Shown: positions 16,919 through 25,633, numbered from the stretch's first letter. The stretch: 41,784 nt of DNA from Cupriavidus basilensis (GCF_029335485.1 NZ_JARJLM010000536.1:1-41784); one strand, 5' to 3'. Notes: generated by a model from the sequence alone, not told the origin. Program-made: numbers and translations.

Positions 16919-17512
16919 ATGACCCGGCAAGTAGAGTTTTATTTCGACTTCGGCAGCCCCTATTCCTACCTGGCCTACAAGGAACTGCCGCGCGTGGCGC
17001 AGCGCACCGGCGCGCAGATCGCATGGCGGCCGATCCTGCTGGGCGGCATCTTCAAGGCCACCGGCAACCACAGCCCCGCGGAGATTCCCGCCAAGGGCCG
17101 CTGGTCCAGGACCGATACCGCGCGCTGGTCGCGCCGCTATGGCGCAAACCTGCAGCAGAATCCATACTTCCCGATCAACACGCTGGCGCTGATGCGCGCC
17201 GCGACGGGTTTCCAGCTGCGGGACGAGGCGGCATTCCACCGCTACGTGGACGCGATATTCGCCGCCATGTGGGAGCAGCAGCGCAACCTGAACGATCCGG
17301 CCGAGATTGCCGCCGTGCTGGCGGCCGCAGGCTTCGATCCGCGCGAGGTGCTATCGATGATCGAAGACCCCGCAGTCAAGGAAGCCTTGAAGCAGGCCAC
17401 CGAAGCGGCCGTGGCGCGCGGGGTGTTCGGCGCGCCGAGCTTCTTTGTTGGCGACGAGTTGTTCTGGGGCAACGATCGCCTGTTGTTCGTCGAGGAAGCG
17501 CTGGCAGGGTAG
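16919..17512 (+). CDS. DsbA-fold 2-hydroxychromene-2-carboxylate isomerase / kappa-class GST-like protein
   Basis: 197 residues with the thioredoxin-DsbA fold of the HCCA-isomerase/GST-kappa family. The N terminus is VEFYFDFGSPYSYLAYKELP, where the Ser of GSPYSY replaces the DsbA cysteine and would activate glutathione. It is followed by WRPILLGGIFKATGNHSP and, near the C terminus, GVFGAPSFFVGDELFWGNDR, the cis-Pro loop and the conserved FWG(N/Q)DR. Glutathione-dependent isomerisation of an aromatic-breakdown intermediate is the family role. No naphthalene-type genes are nearby, so the real substrate is unknown. It is probably cotranscribed with the SDR upstream. Confidence 0.92.
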   Translation: MTRQVEFYFDFGSPYSYLAYKELPRVAQRTGAQIAWRPILLGGIFKATGNHSPAEIPAKGRWSRTDTARWSRRYGANLQQNPYFPINTLALMRAATGFQLRDEAAFHRYVDAIFAAMWEQQRNLNDPAEIAAVLAAAGFDPREVLSMIEDPAVKEALKQATEAAVARGVFGAPSFFVGDELFWGNDRLLFVEEALAG

Positions 17513-17717
17513 CGGGCGCCTCGCAGGAATGCAGCTGCCGTCAGGTCGTCGAGCCAGCGCGGCAGGATGGCCGAGTCCGCCTCGACGATCTTCCGCTTGC
17601 CCGGATTGCACGCTGGAGAAGGCACGCACGGGCACAGGTAGAATCCAGTCCCCGGGGAGGCCTCCGCACGATGCCGGCATTCCCGGCGCCCTGTTCCCTG
17701 CACCTATCCGGAAAGCC

Positions 17718-18086
17718 ATGACGCAAAGTCCACCGGCCTCGTCCGCCTACGAGATCCTCTTCGCCTTCACCGGCAAGGCTGGCACCGTGCTTGAATTCAA
17801 GCGCCTCGGGCTACCCGCCGATGCGCCACGCGCGTGCAGATACCAATGGTTGTGGGTAGGGGCCGGCCATCGCCCCTGGCAAGCGCTGCCACTGCAATTT
17901 GTCTCGATGAGCCAGGGGCTCCGCCAGGAGCGCGTGTTTGCAGAAGCCACGCTGCGCTTCGACGAGCGGGAGGCAGAATTGACGCTGCGGGCGGGAGCCA
18001 CGCTGCACTTGCAGGCATGCCTGCCGGACGCCGTACCGCCCGGCGTGGAGGCGCTGGTGGCGCGTTGCGCGGCACTGGTTGCGTGA
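17718..18086 (+). CDS. Hypothetical protein, 122 residues
   Basis: The ATG at 17718 follows GGAAAG. The product starts MTQSPPASSAYEILFAFTGK and reads like a folded small protein, with alternating hydrophobic strands (YQWLWVGAGHRPWQALPLQF, then AEATLRFDEREAELTLRAGA) and no signal peptide or membrane segment. I recognise no family. The frame is also open further upstream, but that part overlaps the isomerase gene and is arginine-rich. It converges with the PerM-family gene (gap 68 bases). The 205 bases before it hold no other gene I can support. Confidence 0.6.
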   Translation: MTQSPPASSAYEILFAFTGKAGTVLEFKRLGLPADAPRACRYQWLWVGAGHRPWQALPLQFVSMSQGLRQERVFAEATLRFDEREAELTLRAGATLHLQACLPDAVPPGVEALVARCAALVA

Positions 18087-18154
18087 CGGCGGCAAAACCG
18101 ATGCGAACTGCAGCGGGCGCGCACCGCCTGTGCCGGCCTCTCCGCCCAGCCGCC

Positions 18155-19411
18155 TCACTCGCCAAGAAATTCCGCCAGCAATTCCATGCCCTCCACATGG
18201 TCCGCCACCACCTTGGCGATCACTGCGATGGGAATCGCCAGCAGCACGCCCCAGGCACCCCATAGCCAGGTAAAGAGCAGCAGCATCACGAACACCGCTA
18301 CTGCGTTCATCTTTGCCATGCGCCCTGTCATCCAGGTCGTGAGCAGCGAGCCGACCAGGGTGGCGATCAGCAGCGAGCCACCCGCCGCCAGCGCCGCCAG
18401 GCCGAAGCCACCGGACTGCATGAAGGCGGCCAGCCCGATACATCCCGCGATCAGGACCGCGCCAAAGTACGGCACCAGATGCAGGGCCGCGGCGGCAAGG
18501 GCCAGGGTACCGGCGTTGTCCAGTTGCAGCCACTTCAGCAGGATCCACGTCAGCAACCCCACCATGGCATTGGTGACCAGCAGCATCACCATATAGCGCT
18601 GGATCTGCCGGTTGATCTCGTCGAGCATATGCACGCTGATCTTCTTCTGTGTCAGTGTGGTGCCGGCCATCTTGACGAACTTCCGCTTGAACATGTCACC
18701 GGACACCAGCATGAAGAAGGCCAGGAACAGGACGACGGCGGCCTGGGCGGCCATCGCGAAGATCCCGAGCGAGCCTGCCAGCAGCATGTTGTTGACCGGG
18801 TCGCCCGCGCGCTCCACGACGATTTGCGAGCCGCGTGCATGTGGCGCCTGCGCGGTGCCGCCGAGCACTGTGGCCGCCCGCCGGATCTTTTGGAGCATGG
18901 AATCGTTGCCGCTGAGCAAGGCACTGACGGAGCGCGACAGCTTGGCGGCCACTTCCGGCAGCCGGTCGACCAGGGCGGCAATCTGGTCCTGCAGCAGATA
19001 CGCGCAGCAGACCACGCCGGCCAGCAATGCCAGCAGCACCAGCGAGGCGCCGATCGCGCGCGGCACCCGGCGGCGCGACAGCACCGTGACCATGGGATCG
19101 AGCATGTAGGCAATGATCACCGCCAGCACCACGGGAATGACAAAGGCGCTGGCAAGGTGCAGCGTGTAGAGCGAGGCGAGCACTGCGAGGACGGTGAGCG
19201 CCCGCCCGCCGCGCCCGTCGGACACGATCACGGGCGTGGGCGCCGGGGCCTGGATTGCCGGCGCTGCGGCGGCCCGCTCTTCGCCGGCCTCCGGGGCACC
19301 GGCGCTCCCGCTCGCCGGATCGCCGCGCCCGCTGCCGGCGATGCCATCAGGTGGAGCGGACGGAGCGGAAGGTTGCCCCGCTGCGCCAGGAAAGGTGTTT
19401 GCATCTGCCAT
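18155..19411 (-). CDS. AI-2E/PerM family membrane protein
   Basis: 418 residues from the ATG at 19411; ATG at 19432 and a TTG at 19480 are also in frame, and none has a good ribosome-binding site. A Pro/Ala/Gly-rich cytosolic extension of about 65 residues precedes the core. The core has about eight membrane segments: a hydrophobic pair (TVLAVLASLYTLHLASAFVI, then PVVLAVIIAYMLDPMV), a long periplasmic region near 130-200, and the C-terminal block with ALAAAALHLVPYFGAVLIAG and TWLWGAWGVLLAIPIAVIAK, the strongest family signatures. Members are annotated as AI-2 exporters or as permeases, some as sodium/proton antiporters. The substrate here cannot be told from sequence. Confidence 0.9.
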   Translation of the reverse strand: MADANTFPGAAGQPSAPSAPPDGIAGSGRGDPASGSAGAPEAGEERAAAAPAIQAPAPTPVIVSDGRGGRALTVLAVLASLYTLHLASAFVIPVVLAVIIAYMLDPMVTVLSRRRVPRAIGASLVLLALLAGVVCCAYLLQDQIAALVDRLPEVAAKLSRSVSALLSGNDSMLQKIRRAATVLGGTAQAPHARGSQIVVERAGDPVNNMLLAGSLGIFAMAAQAAVVLFLAFFMLVSGDMFKRKFVKMAGTTLTQKKISVHMLDEINRQIQRYMVMLLVTNAMVGLLTWILLKWLQLDNAGTLALAAAALHLVPYFGAVLIAGCIGLAAFMQSGGFGLAALAAGGSLLIATLVGSLLTTWMTGRMAKMNAVAVFVMLLLFTWLWGAWGVLLAIPIAVIAKVVADHVEGMELLAEFLGE

Positions 19412-19793
19412 TGGGGGGCCGCTACCGGGCATGAACGAGGGACGAAGGCATCGGGGATTCCGGGATGCATGCAAGCGCAAGGCGTGAACGATCGTGCCAA
19501 AGCGCAGTGCGGCTGACCGAAGGAACCATGGCGCGCAAACGCGCCGCGCAATGCGTCATTCAAGCATAGCCCCGCCGGCCGGCATTACTGTCGGAGAATG
19601 CCGCCTGCCCATGTAGGACAAGCACATCTTGTTCCTCGGCAAGCAATACGTCGCCTGGCCAGGAACGGTGCAGCGGCGTAGAAGCGGAGACAAAGCGGCG
19701 CACAGCGCGCATGACAGCCGCCATCATCGCGGAGTTCGAGCGCGGCTGCCATCCGGCACCGCCGCCGGCCCGGGTGGCATCCAGCCATGCCCC
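19412..19793. other. Intergenic region between PerM-family and TSUP genes
   Basis: 382 bases without a convincing gene; short frames are arginine/alanine-rich. One small hairpin, GGCGCG-CAAA-CGCGCC, lies near 19530-19545. No T-run terminator for the TSUP gene is visible. Confidence 0.5.
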
Positions 19794-20549
19794 CTAGAGC
19801 AATGGCCCCAGCAGTTTCGGCAGCGAGGCCGCCAGCAAGGCCACGCCGGAGGCTGTCAGCAGGCTCAGCACGATCCTGCGGAAGGCGATTTCGCTGATGC
19901 CGATGTACAGGCGCGCGCCCAGGATGCTCGGCACCAGCATGGCTGGGCCCACCACCATGAACATGGGCAGCATAGCGCGCGTGACGATGCCGCTGCCCAC
20001 GTAGGTTGCCATGGTCACCGCCAGCGTGGCGAGGTTGAAGTTCTGGATGATGGCGCGCTGCTCGTCCTTGGGCAGTCCGCGCAACGTGCACCAGAGCGTC
20101 GGGATAACGCCTGAGAAGCCTCCGATACCCCCCATGATGCCGCCGGCCGCGCCGATCACGCCGTCTGCCAGCCGGCCGCCGGCCCTGATCTGCGGCAGTT
20201 GCTTCGACAACAGCATCAGTGGGCACCAGATCACAAGCAAGGCGCCCAGGCAGGCTTTGAACAGTCCCGCGTTCAGGCTTGGCAGGATGGCCACGCCGAT
20301 GGGAATGCCGGCAAGCCCGCCCGCCAGGAAAGGCAGCAACTGCCGTGGCGAGAAACTGCGCCGTACCGTTACGGCCGCCACCAGTTGCCCGGTCAGCGAG
20401 CCGAACACCGCCATCGCCGCGGCCAGGCGCGGCTCGATGGTCCAGACCCAGAACGACATCGCCACCATGCCGAAGGCAAATCCGGACAAGCCCTGCACGA
20501 AGCCGGCCACGACGGCGCCCAGCGCCACGATCAGAACGGGAAAATCCAT
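19794..20549 (-). CDS. TauE/SafE (TSUP) family membrane permease
   Basis: 251 residues from the ATG at 20549, where the first membrane helix begins at once (MDFPVLIVALGAVVAGFVQG). A longer start at 20645, overlapping the LysR stop as ATGA, would add 32 non-membrane residues and is less likely. About eight membrane helices form two repeats, each with a Gly-rich family motif: VQGLSGFAFGMVAMSFWVW in the first half, AAGGIMGGIGGFSGVIPTL in the second. The family moves sulfite, sulfonates or small organic anions; the substrate here is not known. It follows the LysR gene in the same direction and is probably controlled with it. Confidence 0.9.
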   Translation of the reverse strand: MDFPVLIVALGAVVAGFVQGLSGFAFGMVAMSFWVWTIEPRLAAAMAVFGSLTGQLVAAVTVRRSFSPRQLLPFLAGGLAGIPIGVAILPSLNAGLFKACLGALLVIWCPLMLLSKQLPQIRAGGRLADGVIGAAGGIMGGIGGFSGVIPTLWCTLRGLPKDEQRAIIQNFNLATLAVTMATYVGSGIVTRAMLPMFMVVGPAMLVPSILGARLYIGISEIAFRRIVLSLLTASGVALLAASLPKLLGPLL

Positions 20550-20641
20550 CGGAGACTCGAATCCCTGCCGTGGACGCACCACCGGATGACGAAGGCGCCC
20601 CACGGAAAAACCGCAAACTATGCCGCGAATCGGGCGCTTTG

Positions 20642-21640
20642 TCATCCTCCCGCCGGTCTCGGCAGCGCCGCCCGGCCGCCACGCGCCTGGATATGGAGCA
20701 CCCTGGCCCGGGCCGCGTCGAAGCGGGCGCCCTCCGCCGCCAGCCAGTCTTCCACCATGGCGATGTGCGGCGTCTGCCCATGCGCCGAGACAAAGAAGTA
20801 GGACGCCTGCGAGCGTGCGTGGACGCCGAACAGGTCCACCAGCCGTCCGGCTTCGATATCCTCCAGCACCAGCGCGGAACGTCCCATGGCGATGCCTTGC
20901 CCGGCCAGCGCGGAACCCACGGCCAACTGGGACAGGTTGAAGCGCTGGCCAGAGTCCAGATCGTCCATCTCCACGCCCGCCACCTGCAGCCAGCACTGCC
21001 ATTCCGCGAAGGCTTGCGCGCCGTCCCACGGACTGATGTCGTGCAGCAACCATGCGCCCTTCAGGTCTTGCGGCGAGCGCAGGCCGGGATGGGCGGCAAG
21101 GAAAGCCGGACTGGCCACCGGCAGCAGCCATTCGTCCAGGAACAGCCGTGCCTTGAGGTCGTCATAGCCGCCCAGGTCGAAACGCACCGCGGCATCGATG
21201 CCGTCGCGCACCATACGGGTGCGGTCGAGCGCGTGGAATTCGCCATATACCCGCAAACCCACCTCCGGGTGATCGCGAAAAAAGTCGCCCAGGCGCGGGG
21301 TCAGCCAGCGCATGGCGAACGACGGCGCACAACTCAGCGCAATCGGCCCGGACTCGCGCGGCTTGCGCAGCTGGGTCAGCGTGCCCTCGATGGCCTGGAA
21401 GGATTCCCGCAGCACAAAGCGCAAGCGTTCGCCCTCCGGGGTCAGCATCAGCGCGCGCGGAGTACGCAGGAACAGTGGCCGGTCGAGCCATTGCTCCAGC
21501 TGCTTGACCTGCTGGCTGACCGCGCCCTGCGTGACGCAAAGCTCGGCCGCGGCGTGGGTGAAGTTGCAGTGGCGCGCGGAGGCCTCGAAACAGCGCAGCC
21601 AGCTTAGTACGGAAGACGATAACAAGGTGCTCATTGACAT
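20642..21640 (-). CDS. LysR-family regulator divergent from dsdA
   Basis: 332 residues from the ATG at 21640; in-frame ATGs at 21682 and 21634 are alternatives, and none has a clear ribosome-binding site. The helix-turn-helix is WLRCFEASARHCNFTHAAAE, then CVTQGAVSQQVKQLEQWLDR. The GcvA-like effector domain follows (LSCAPSFAMRWLTPRLGDFF, then DGIDAAVRFDLGGYDDLKAR). It resembles GcvA/DsdC-type regulators of amino-acid genes. It is divergent from a D-serine dehydratase with a perfect palindrome in the gap, so it probably controls dsdA and the genes after it, and perhaps the TSUP permease downstream of itself. Confidence 0.92.
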   Translation of the reverse strand: MSMSTLLSSSVLSWLRCFEASARHCNFTHAAAELCVTQGAVSQQVKQLEQWLDRPLFLRTPRALMLTPEGERLRFVLRESFQAIEGTLTQLRKPRESGPIALSCAPSFAMRWLTPRLGDFFRDHPEVGLRVYGEFHALDRTRMVRDGIDAAVRFDLGGYDDLKARLFLDEWLLPVASPAFLAAHPGLRSPQDLKGAWLLHDISPWDGAQAFAEWQCWLQVAGVEMDDLDSGQRFNLSQLAVGSALAGQGIAMGRSALVLEDIEAGRLVDLFGVHARSQASYFFVSAHGQTPHIAMVEDWLAAEGARFDAARARVLHIQARGGRAALPRPAGG

Positions 21641-21680
21641 TGGTACGTTAGCCGGCCTGGATTCCGGCACCTGGAATACC

Positions 21681-21695
21681 ATTAGTTAAACTAAT
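21681..21695. promoter_or_regulatory. LysR-type operator palindrome between regulator and dsdA
   Basis: ATTAGTTAAACTAAT is a perfect palindrome of 15 bases with a central A, AT-rich in a GC-rich context, and contains the LysR T-N11-A pattern. It lies 41 bases before the LysR start and 88 before dsdA. AGTATAAA at 21706-21713 next to it supplies a plausible -10 for both directions (TATAAA forward, TATACT reverse). Confidence 0.65.
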
Positions 21696-21783
21696 GCCTC
21701 GCTAAGTATAAATCGATTGCCTGAGGGCACGCCCGGCCCAACAATGCAGTCACCCCGGAACACGCGACAGCCAATCTATCCCG

Positions 21784-23142
21784 ATGAATCAGCCTACCAC
21801 CATCGACAATCCGCAAGAAAATCCGTCTGCATATGCGGATCTGCGCGCAGGAACCCCCTTGCTATGGTGCAATCCGGCCCGTACGGACATCCCGGCCACG
21901 GTCCAGGCAGCGGGCGAACTGCACATTAGTCTAGCTGATGTCGAAGCAGCCCAGGCGAGATTCCGGCGCTTTGCCCCGCTGCTGCCCGCACTGTTCCCGG
22001 AGCTGGCGGAGACGGCCGGCGTCATCGAATCTCCCCTGCTTGCCGCGCCCGCCATGCAGGAAGGCCTTGGGCTCGCACCGGTACAGGGCCGCCTCTGGGT
22101 GAAGGCCGACCATAGCCTGCCGGTGGCCGGCTCGATCAAGGCGCGTGGCGGCATCCACGAGGTGCTGGAATTTGCCGAGTCCCTGGCGCTGCGGCACGGC
22201 CTGATCGGGCCCGCAAGCGACGGCCCGGAAGACTACCTGGCACTGGCGCGGCCTGCAGCGCGGGAACTGTTCGAGCGCTACCAGGTGGCGGTGGGTTCCA
22301 CCGGCAACCTCGGCCTGAGCATTGGCGTGATGGCCTCGGCGCTGGGCTTTCGCGCCGCCGTGCATATGTCGTCGGACGCCAAGGAATGGAAAAAGGCGCG
22401 CCTGCGCAACCGCGGCGTGGAGGTGGTGGAACACGCCGGCGACTACGAGGAAGCCGTCGCCGCCGGCCGCCGCCAGGCGCAGCAGGACGAGTTCACCTAC
22501 TTTGTCGACGACGAGCGCTCGCTGTCGCTGCTGCTGGGCTACAGCGCGGCGGCACTGCACCTGCGCGAACAGTTGGCGGCGCAGGACATCCGTGTCGACG
22601 CCACCCATCCATTGTTCGTCTACCTGCCGTGCGGCGTGGGCGGCGCGCCGGCCGGCATCGCGTTCGGCTTGCGCCAGCTGTTCGGGCCGCATGTCCACTG
22701 CTTCTTCGCGGAACCGACCCAGTCGCCCTGCTTCCTGGTGCAGATGATGGCGGACAGTGGCAATCCCTCGGTCTACGACGTTGGCCTGAGCAACCGCACC
22801 GAGGCCGACGGCCTGGCCGTGCCACGCGCCTCCGAACTGGCGGCGGCGGTCATGCGCCCGCTGCTGTCCGGCGTCTTTACCGTGGCGGACGACACGCTCT
22901 TCGCCCATCTCGCGCTGGCATGGCGCATGCAGGGGCTGCGCATCGAACCATCGGCCGCCGCCGGTTTCAGCGGGCCGCGCATGCTGTGCGAGAGCGCCGC
23001 CGGGCGCGGCTACCTGGCCCGGCACCAGTTGCAGGCCGTCATGCCGCAGGCTACCCACCTGGTCTGGACCACGGGCGGATTATTCGTGCCGCAGGCTGAG
23101 TACCAGGGGTTCCTGGACAAGGCCGCCACGCTTGGCGCCTGA
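21784..23142 (+). CDS. dsdA: D-serine ammonia-lyase (D-serine dehydratase, fold-type II)
   Basis: 452 residues, matching E. coli DsdA (about 440). It converts D-serine to pyruvate and ammonia with PLP. The PLP Lys119 lies in [18 protein letters not shown]. The phosphate-binding Gly loop is [16 protein letters not shown]. Further family segments are [36 protein letters not shown] and [20 protein letters not shown]. Weak activity on D-threonine is common in the family. It is divergent from a LysR regulator and followed by a solute receptor, a D-threonine-aldolase-type enzyme and an amidase in the same direction. Confidence 0.95.
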   Translation: MNQPTTIDNPQENPSAYADLRAGTPLLWCNPARTDIPATVQAAGELHISLADVEAAQARFRRFAPLLPALFPELAETAGVIESPLLAAPAMQEGLGLAPVQGRLWVKADHSLPVAGSIKARGGIHEVLEFAESLALRHGLIGPASDGPEDYLALARPAARELFERYQVAVGSTGNLGLSIGVMASALGFRAAVHMSSDAKEWKKARLRNRGVEVVEHAGDYEEAVAAGRRQAQQDEFTYFVDDERSLSLLLGYSAAALHLREQLAAQDIRVDATHPLFVYLPCGVGGAPAGIAFGLRQLFGPHVHCFFAEPTQSPCFLVQMMADSGNPSVYDVGLSNRTEADGLAVPRASELAAAVMRPLLSGVFTVADDTLFAHLALAWRMQGLRIEPSAAAGFSGPRMLCESAAGRGYLARHQLQAVMPQATHLVWTTGGLFVPQAEYQGFLDKAATLGA

Positions 23143-23221
23143 TCCGCACGGCCAGTCTCATCGATCAACCATCGCACGCCAGCCGGCCCTCCGGCGGCCT
23201 CTGCCAAGCAGGAGAGTCAGC

Positions 23222-24202
23222 ATGAAATCCGTCCACACCTTCAAGCTCGCGTGCCTGGCCGCCTGTTGCCTGGCGGTGCCTGCCGGCAGTGCGCTGGCCC
23301 AGGCCTATCCTACCCACCCGCTCCAGATGGTGATCCCCTTCCCGCCCGGCGGCGCCACCGATGTGATCGGCAGGCTGCTGGCCAAGAAGCTCGGCGACCG
23401 CCTGGGGCAGACCGTGGTCATCGACAACCGGCCGGGTGCCGGCACCATCGTCGGCGCCGGCCTGGTCGCCAAGGCCGCGCCGGATGGCTACACGCTGCTG
23501 GTCAGTTCCGGAACCACCTTCACGGTCAATCCGGCCATCCATCCCAGGCTGCCCTACGATCCGCTCAAGAGCTTCGAGCCGATCGGGCTGACCGGGCGTA
23601 CCGGCCTGATCCTGCTGGCCAACCGCGACGTACCGGTCAACAACCTCAAGCAACTCGCGGCGACGCTCAAGGCCGCGCCCGGCAAGTACTCCTACGGCTC
23701 CTTCGGCACCGGCACCACCGCCCAGTTCGCCGGCGAAATGCTGCTCAACGATCTCGGCGTCAAGATGCTGCATGTGCCCTATCGCGGCAGCTCGCCGGCC
23801 ATGACCGACCTGATCGGCGGCCAGATCCCGTTCTCGGTGGACACGGTCGCGGCCGCTGTACCGCAGCTCCGAGCCGGCAAGATCAAGGCCATCGCGGTGA
23901 CCACCGCCAAGCGCTCGACGCTGCTGCCCGACGTGCCCACCGTGGCGGAGAGCGGCTTCCCGGCTACCGACATGGATACCTGGCTGGCGGTGGTGGCGCC
24001 GCGCGGCCTGGCGCCCGAGGTCAAGGCCCGGCTGGAGAAGGCCCTCGCCGAAACCATGGCCGACCCGGACACCCGCAAGAAGCTGCTGGACAACGGTTTC
24101 GAGCCGGCCTACGGCAGCGGGGCCGAGGTGACGGCGCTGATCACCAGGGAGCTGCCGCGCATGCGCGCCATCGCGCAGCGCGCCAATATCCAGGCCGACT
24201 GA
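23222..24202 (+). CDS. Bug-family (TctC-type) periplasmic solute receptor
   Basis: 326 residues from the ATG at 23222, which has an AGGAGAG site. A signal peptide (MKSVHTFKLACLAACCLAVP, cleavage near ALA-QA about residue 26) leads to the mature receptor: the YPTHPLQMVIPFPPGGATDV motif with the PPGG loop typical of Bug proteins, then IDNRPGAGTIVGAGLVAKAA and AAPDGYTLLVSSGTTF. Closing motifs include LLPDVPTVAESGFP. It binds a small carboxylate or amino-acid-like ligand. No TctA/TctB membrane genes are in the window, a common situation for this expanded family in Burkholderiales. Its place between dsdA and an aldolase suggests a ligand related to D-hydroxy-amino acids or their amides. Confidence 0.93.
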   Translation: MKSVHTFKLACLAACCLAVPAGSALAQAYPTHPLQMVIPFPPGGATDVIGRLLAKKLGDRLGQTVVIDNRPGAGTIVGAGLVAKAAPDGYTLLVSSGTTFTVNPAIHPRLPYDPLKSFEPIGLTGRTGLILLANRDVPVNNLKQLAATLKAAPGKYSYGSFGTGTTAQFAGEMLLNDLGVKMLHVPYRGSSPAMTDLIGGQIPFSVDTVAAAVPQLRAGKIKAIAVTTAKRSTLLPDVPTVAESGFPATDMDTWLAVVAPRGLAPEVKARLEKALAETMADPDTRKKLLDNGFEPAYGSGAEVTALITRELPRMRAIAQRANIQAD

Positions 24203-24326
24203 CCGGCGCCTGAAGGCTCGGAGGCGGCGCGGTTTGACAGTGCCGCCCTCCGCCCACATCATCGCAGGCACGGCCGCCCCCGAGGCGGCGCCATGCCATC
24301 CGGAACGAACCGAGACCCCCCGACAC

Positions 24327-25511
24327 ATGACGCTCCCCGATTCCGCCACACCAGGCTTGAGGCTCGCGCCGCCCGCCGTTGCCGGCCAGCCCGCGGCCAC
24401 CATCGATACCCCCTCGCTGGTGCTCGACCTGGACGTCTTTGAACGCAACCTGGCGCAGATGCAGCAGGCCGCGGACAAAGCCGGCGTACACCTGCGCCCG
24501 CACGCCAAGGCGCACAAGTGCCCGGCAATCGCGCTGGCGCAGATCGCGCGCGGCGCGGTCGGCATCTGCTGCCAGAAGGTGAGCGAGGCGCTGCCCTTCG
24601 TGCAGGCAGGGGTTACCGACATCCACATCAGCAACGAGATCGCCGGAACGGCCAAGGCCGCGCTGCTGGCCGGCATGGCGCGGCACGCCCGGCTCAGCGT
24701 CTGCGTCGACGACGCGCGGCAGATCGGCGCGCTCGCCGAAGCCGCCGGGCACGCCGGCAGCACCATCGGCGTGTTCGTGGAAATCGACGTCGGCCAGGGG
24801 CGCTGCGGCGTGGCCGATGCGCCTGCCGCGCTGCGCCTGGTACAGGCCATCGGCGCACACGCGCGGCTGGAATTCCGCGGCCTGCAGGCCTATCACGGCG
24901 GCATCCAGCATGTGCGCGACTACGCCTCGCGCAGGCAGGCAGCCGCCGACGCGGCGGCGCGCACGGCAGCCGTGGTTGCCGAACTGGCCGAGGCCGGCGT
25001 GGCCTGCCCGACGGTCACCGGCGGGGGCAGCGGCAGCGTCGAGTTCGACCTGGCGAGCGGCGTCTATACCGAGATCCAGCCCGGCTCCTATATCTTCATG
25101 GACGCCGACTACGGCCGCAACGACTACAGCGGCGCACTGCGCTTCGAACACAGCCTGTTTATCGCCAGCACCGTGATGAGCGTGGCGGCGGCGACGCGGC
25201 CCGCGCCACGCGTCGTGCTGGACGCCGGACTCAAGTCGATGGCGGTGGATTCCGGCCTGCCGCTGGTGTGGGGCGCGGCAGGCCCGGACCAGGCGTTGGC
25301 CTACGTGGCCGCCAACGACGAGCACGGCATCGTCGAGCCACTCACCAGGGCCGGTGCCAGTGCCGCCAGCCTGCCCGCCTTGGGCACCCAGGTGTTGCTG
25401 GTTCCGGGCCACTGCGACCCCACGCTCAACCTGTACGACGAAATCGTGGGCGTGCGCGGCCAGACCGTGGCATGCCTGTGGCCGGTGGCGGCGCGCGGGC
25501 TGAGCCGCTAG
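24327..25511 (+). CDS. D-threonine aldolase-type PLP enzyme (DSD1/alanine-racemase fold III)
   Basis: 394 residues from the ATG at 24327; the frame continues upstream from a TTG. The N-terminal alanine-racemase-like barrel carries the PLP Lys61 in HLRPHAKAHKCPAIA, preceded by TPSLVLDLDVFERNL. The C-terminal putative serine-dehydratase domain ends with VPGHCDPTLNLYDEIVGVRG. The metal site there reads H-C-D (His362, Asp364): an H-x-D pair, as in D-threonine aldolase and D-3-hydroxyaspartate aldolase, whereas zinc D-serine dehydratases have H-x-C. I therefore favour retro-aldol cleavage of D-threonine or another 3-hydroxy-D-amino acid to glycine plus aldehyde, using a divalent metal. D-threo-3-hydroxyaspartate dehydratase is the main alternative. 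It follows the Bug receptor by 124 bases. Confidence 0.88.
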   Translation: MTLPDSATPGLRLAPPAVAGQPAATIDTPSLVLDLDVFERNLAQMQQAADKAGVHLRPHAKAHKCPAIALAQIARGAVGICCQKVSEALPFVQAGVTDIHISNEIAGTAKAALLAGMARHARLSVCVDDARQIGALAEAAGHAGSTIGVFVEIDVGQGRCGVADAPAALRLVQAIGAHARLEFRGLQAYHGGIQHVRDYASRRQAAADAAARTAAVVAELAEAGVACPTVTGGGSGSVEFDLASGVYTEIQPGSYIFMDADYGRNDYSGALRFEHSLFIASTVMSVAAATRPAPRVVLDAGLKSMAVDSGLPLVWGAAGPDQALAYVAANDEHGIVEPLTRAGASAASLPALGTQVLLVPGHCDPTLNLYDEIVGVRGQTVACLWPVAARGLSR

Positions 25512-25538
25512 CCCTTCGCCACCACGCGTCGGGCCGCG

Positions 25539-25576
25539 CCAATGCACAGCCAATGCAACCAATGCAGCCAATGCCT
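25539..25576 (+). repeat. Short imperfect tandem repeat, about four units of CCAATGCA-
   Basis: CCAATGC starts at 25539, 25550, 25559 and 25568, giving units of 11, 9, 9 and 9 bases in the gap before the amidase gene. It could come from replication slippage. No known binding motif is recognised. Confidence 0.6.
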
Positions 25577-25633
25577 ATCGGAGCACCGCCAATACCAGCG
25601 CGGTGCTCTCCACCCATGCCAGAGAATGCCATC

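Noticed and set aside
16919-17512. Naphthalene-type aromatic degradation pathway
   Set aside because: The HCCA-isomerase-like protein is alone; no ring dioxygenase, aldolase or dehydrogenase of such a pathway is present.
18155-19411. Quorum-sensing (AI-2 export) role
   Set aside because: The family name is historical, no luxS-type gene is nearby, and the substrate cannot be read from sequence.
23165-24850. Antisense open frame of about 560 codons across the Bug receptor and aldolase genes
   Set aside because: It crosses two well-supported genes, and the product is low-complexity.
21784-25511. Beta-hydroxyaspartate cycle (Bhc) gene set
   Set aside because: The aldolase resembles BhcC, but the dehydratase is a full-length DsdA rather than the shorter BhcB type, and no aminotransferase or iminosuccinate reductase is adjacent.
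24518-25633. In-frame extension of the amidase of about 370 codons upstream
   Set aside because: It overlaps the aldolase gene in another frame, is Arg-rich, and the amidase family starts at MTQNDSLLAQ.
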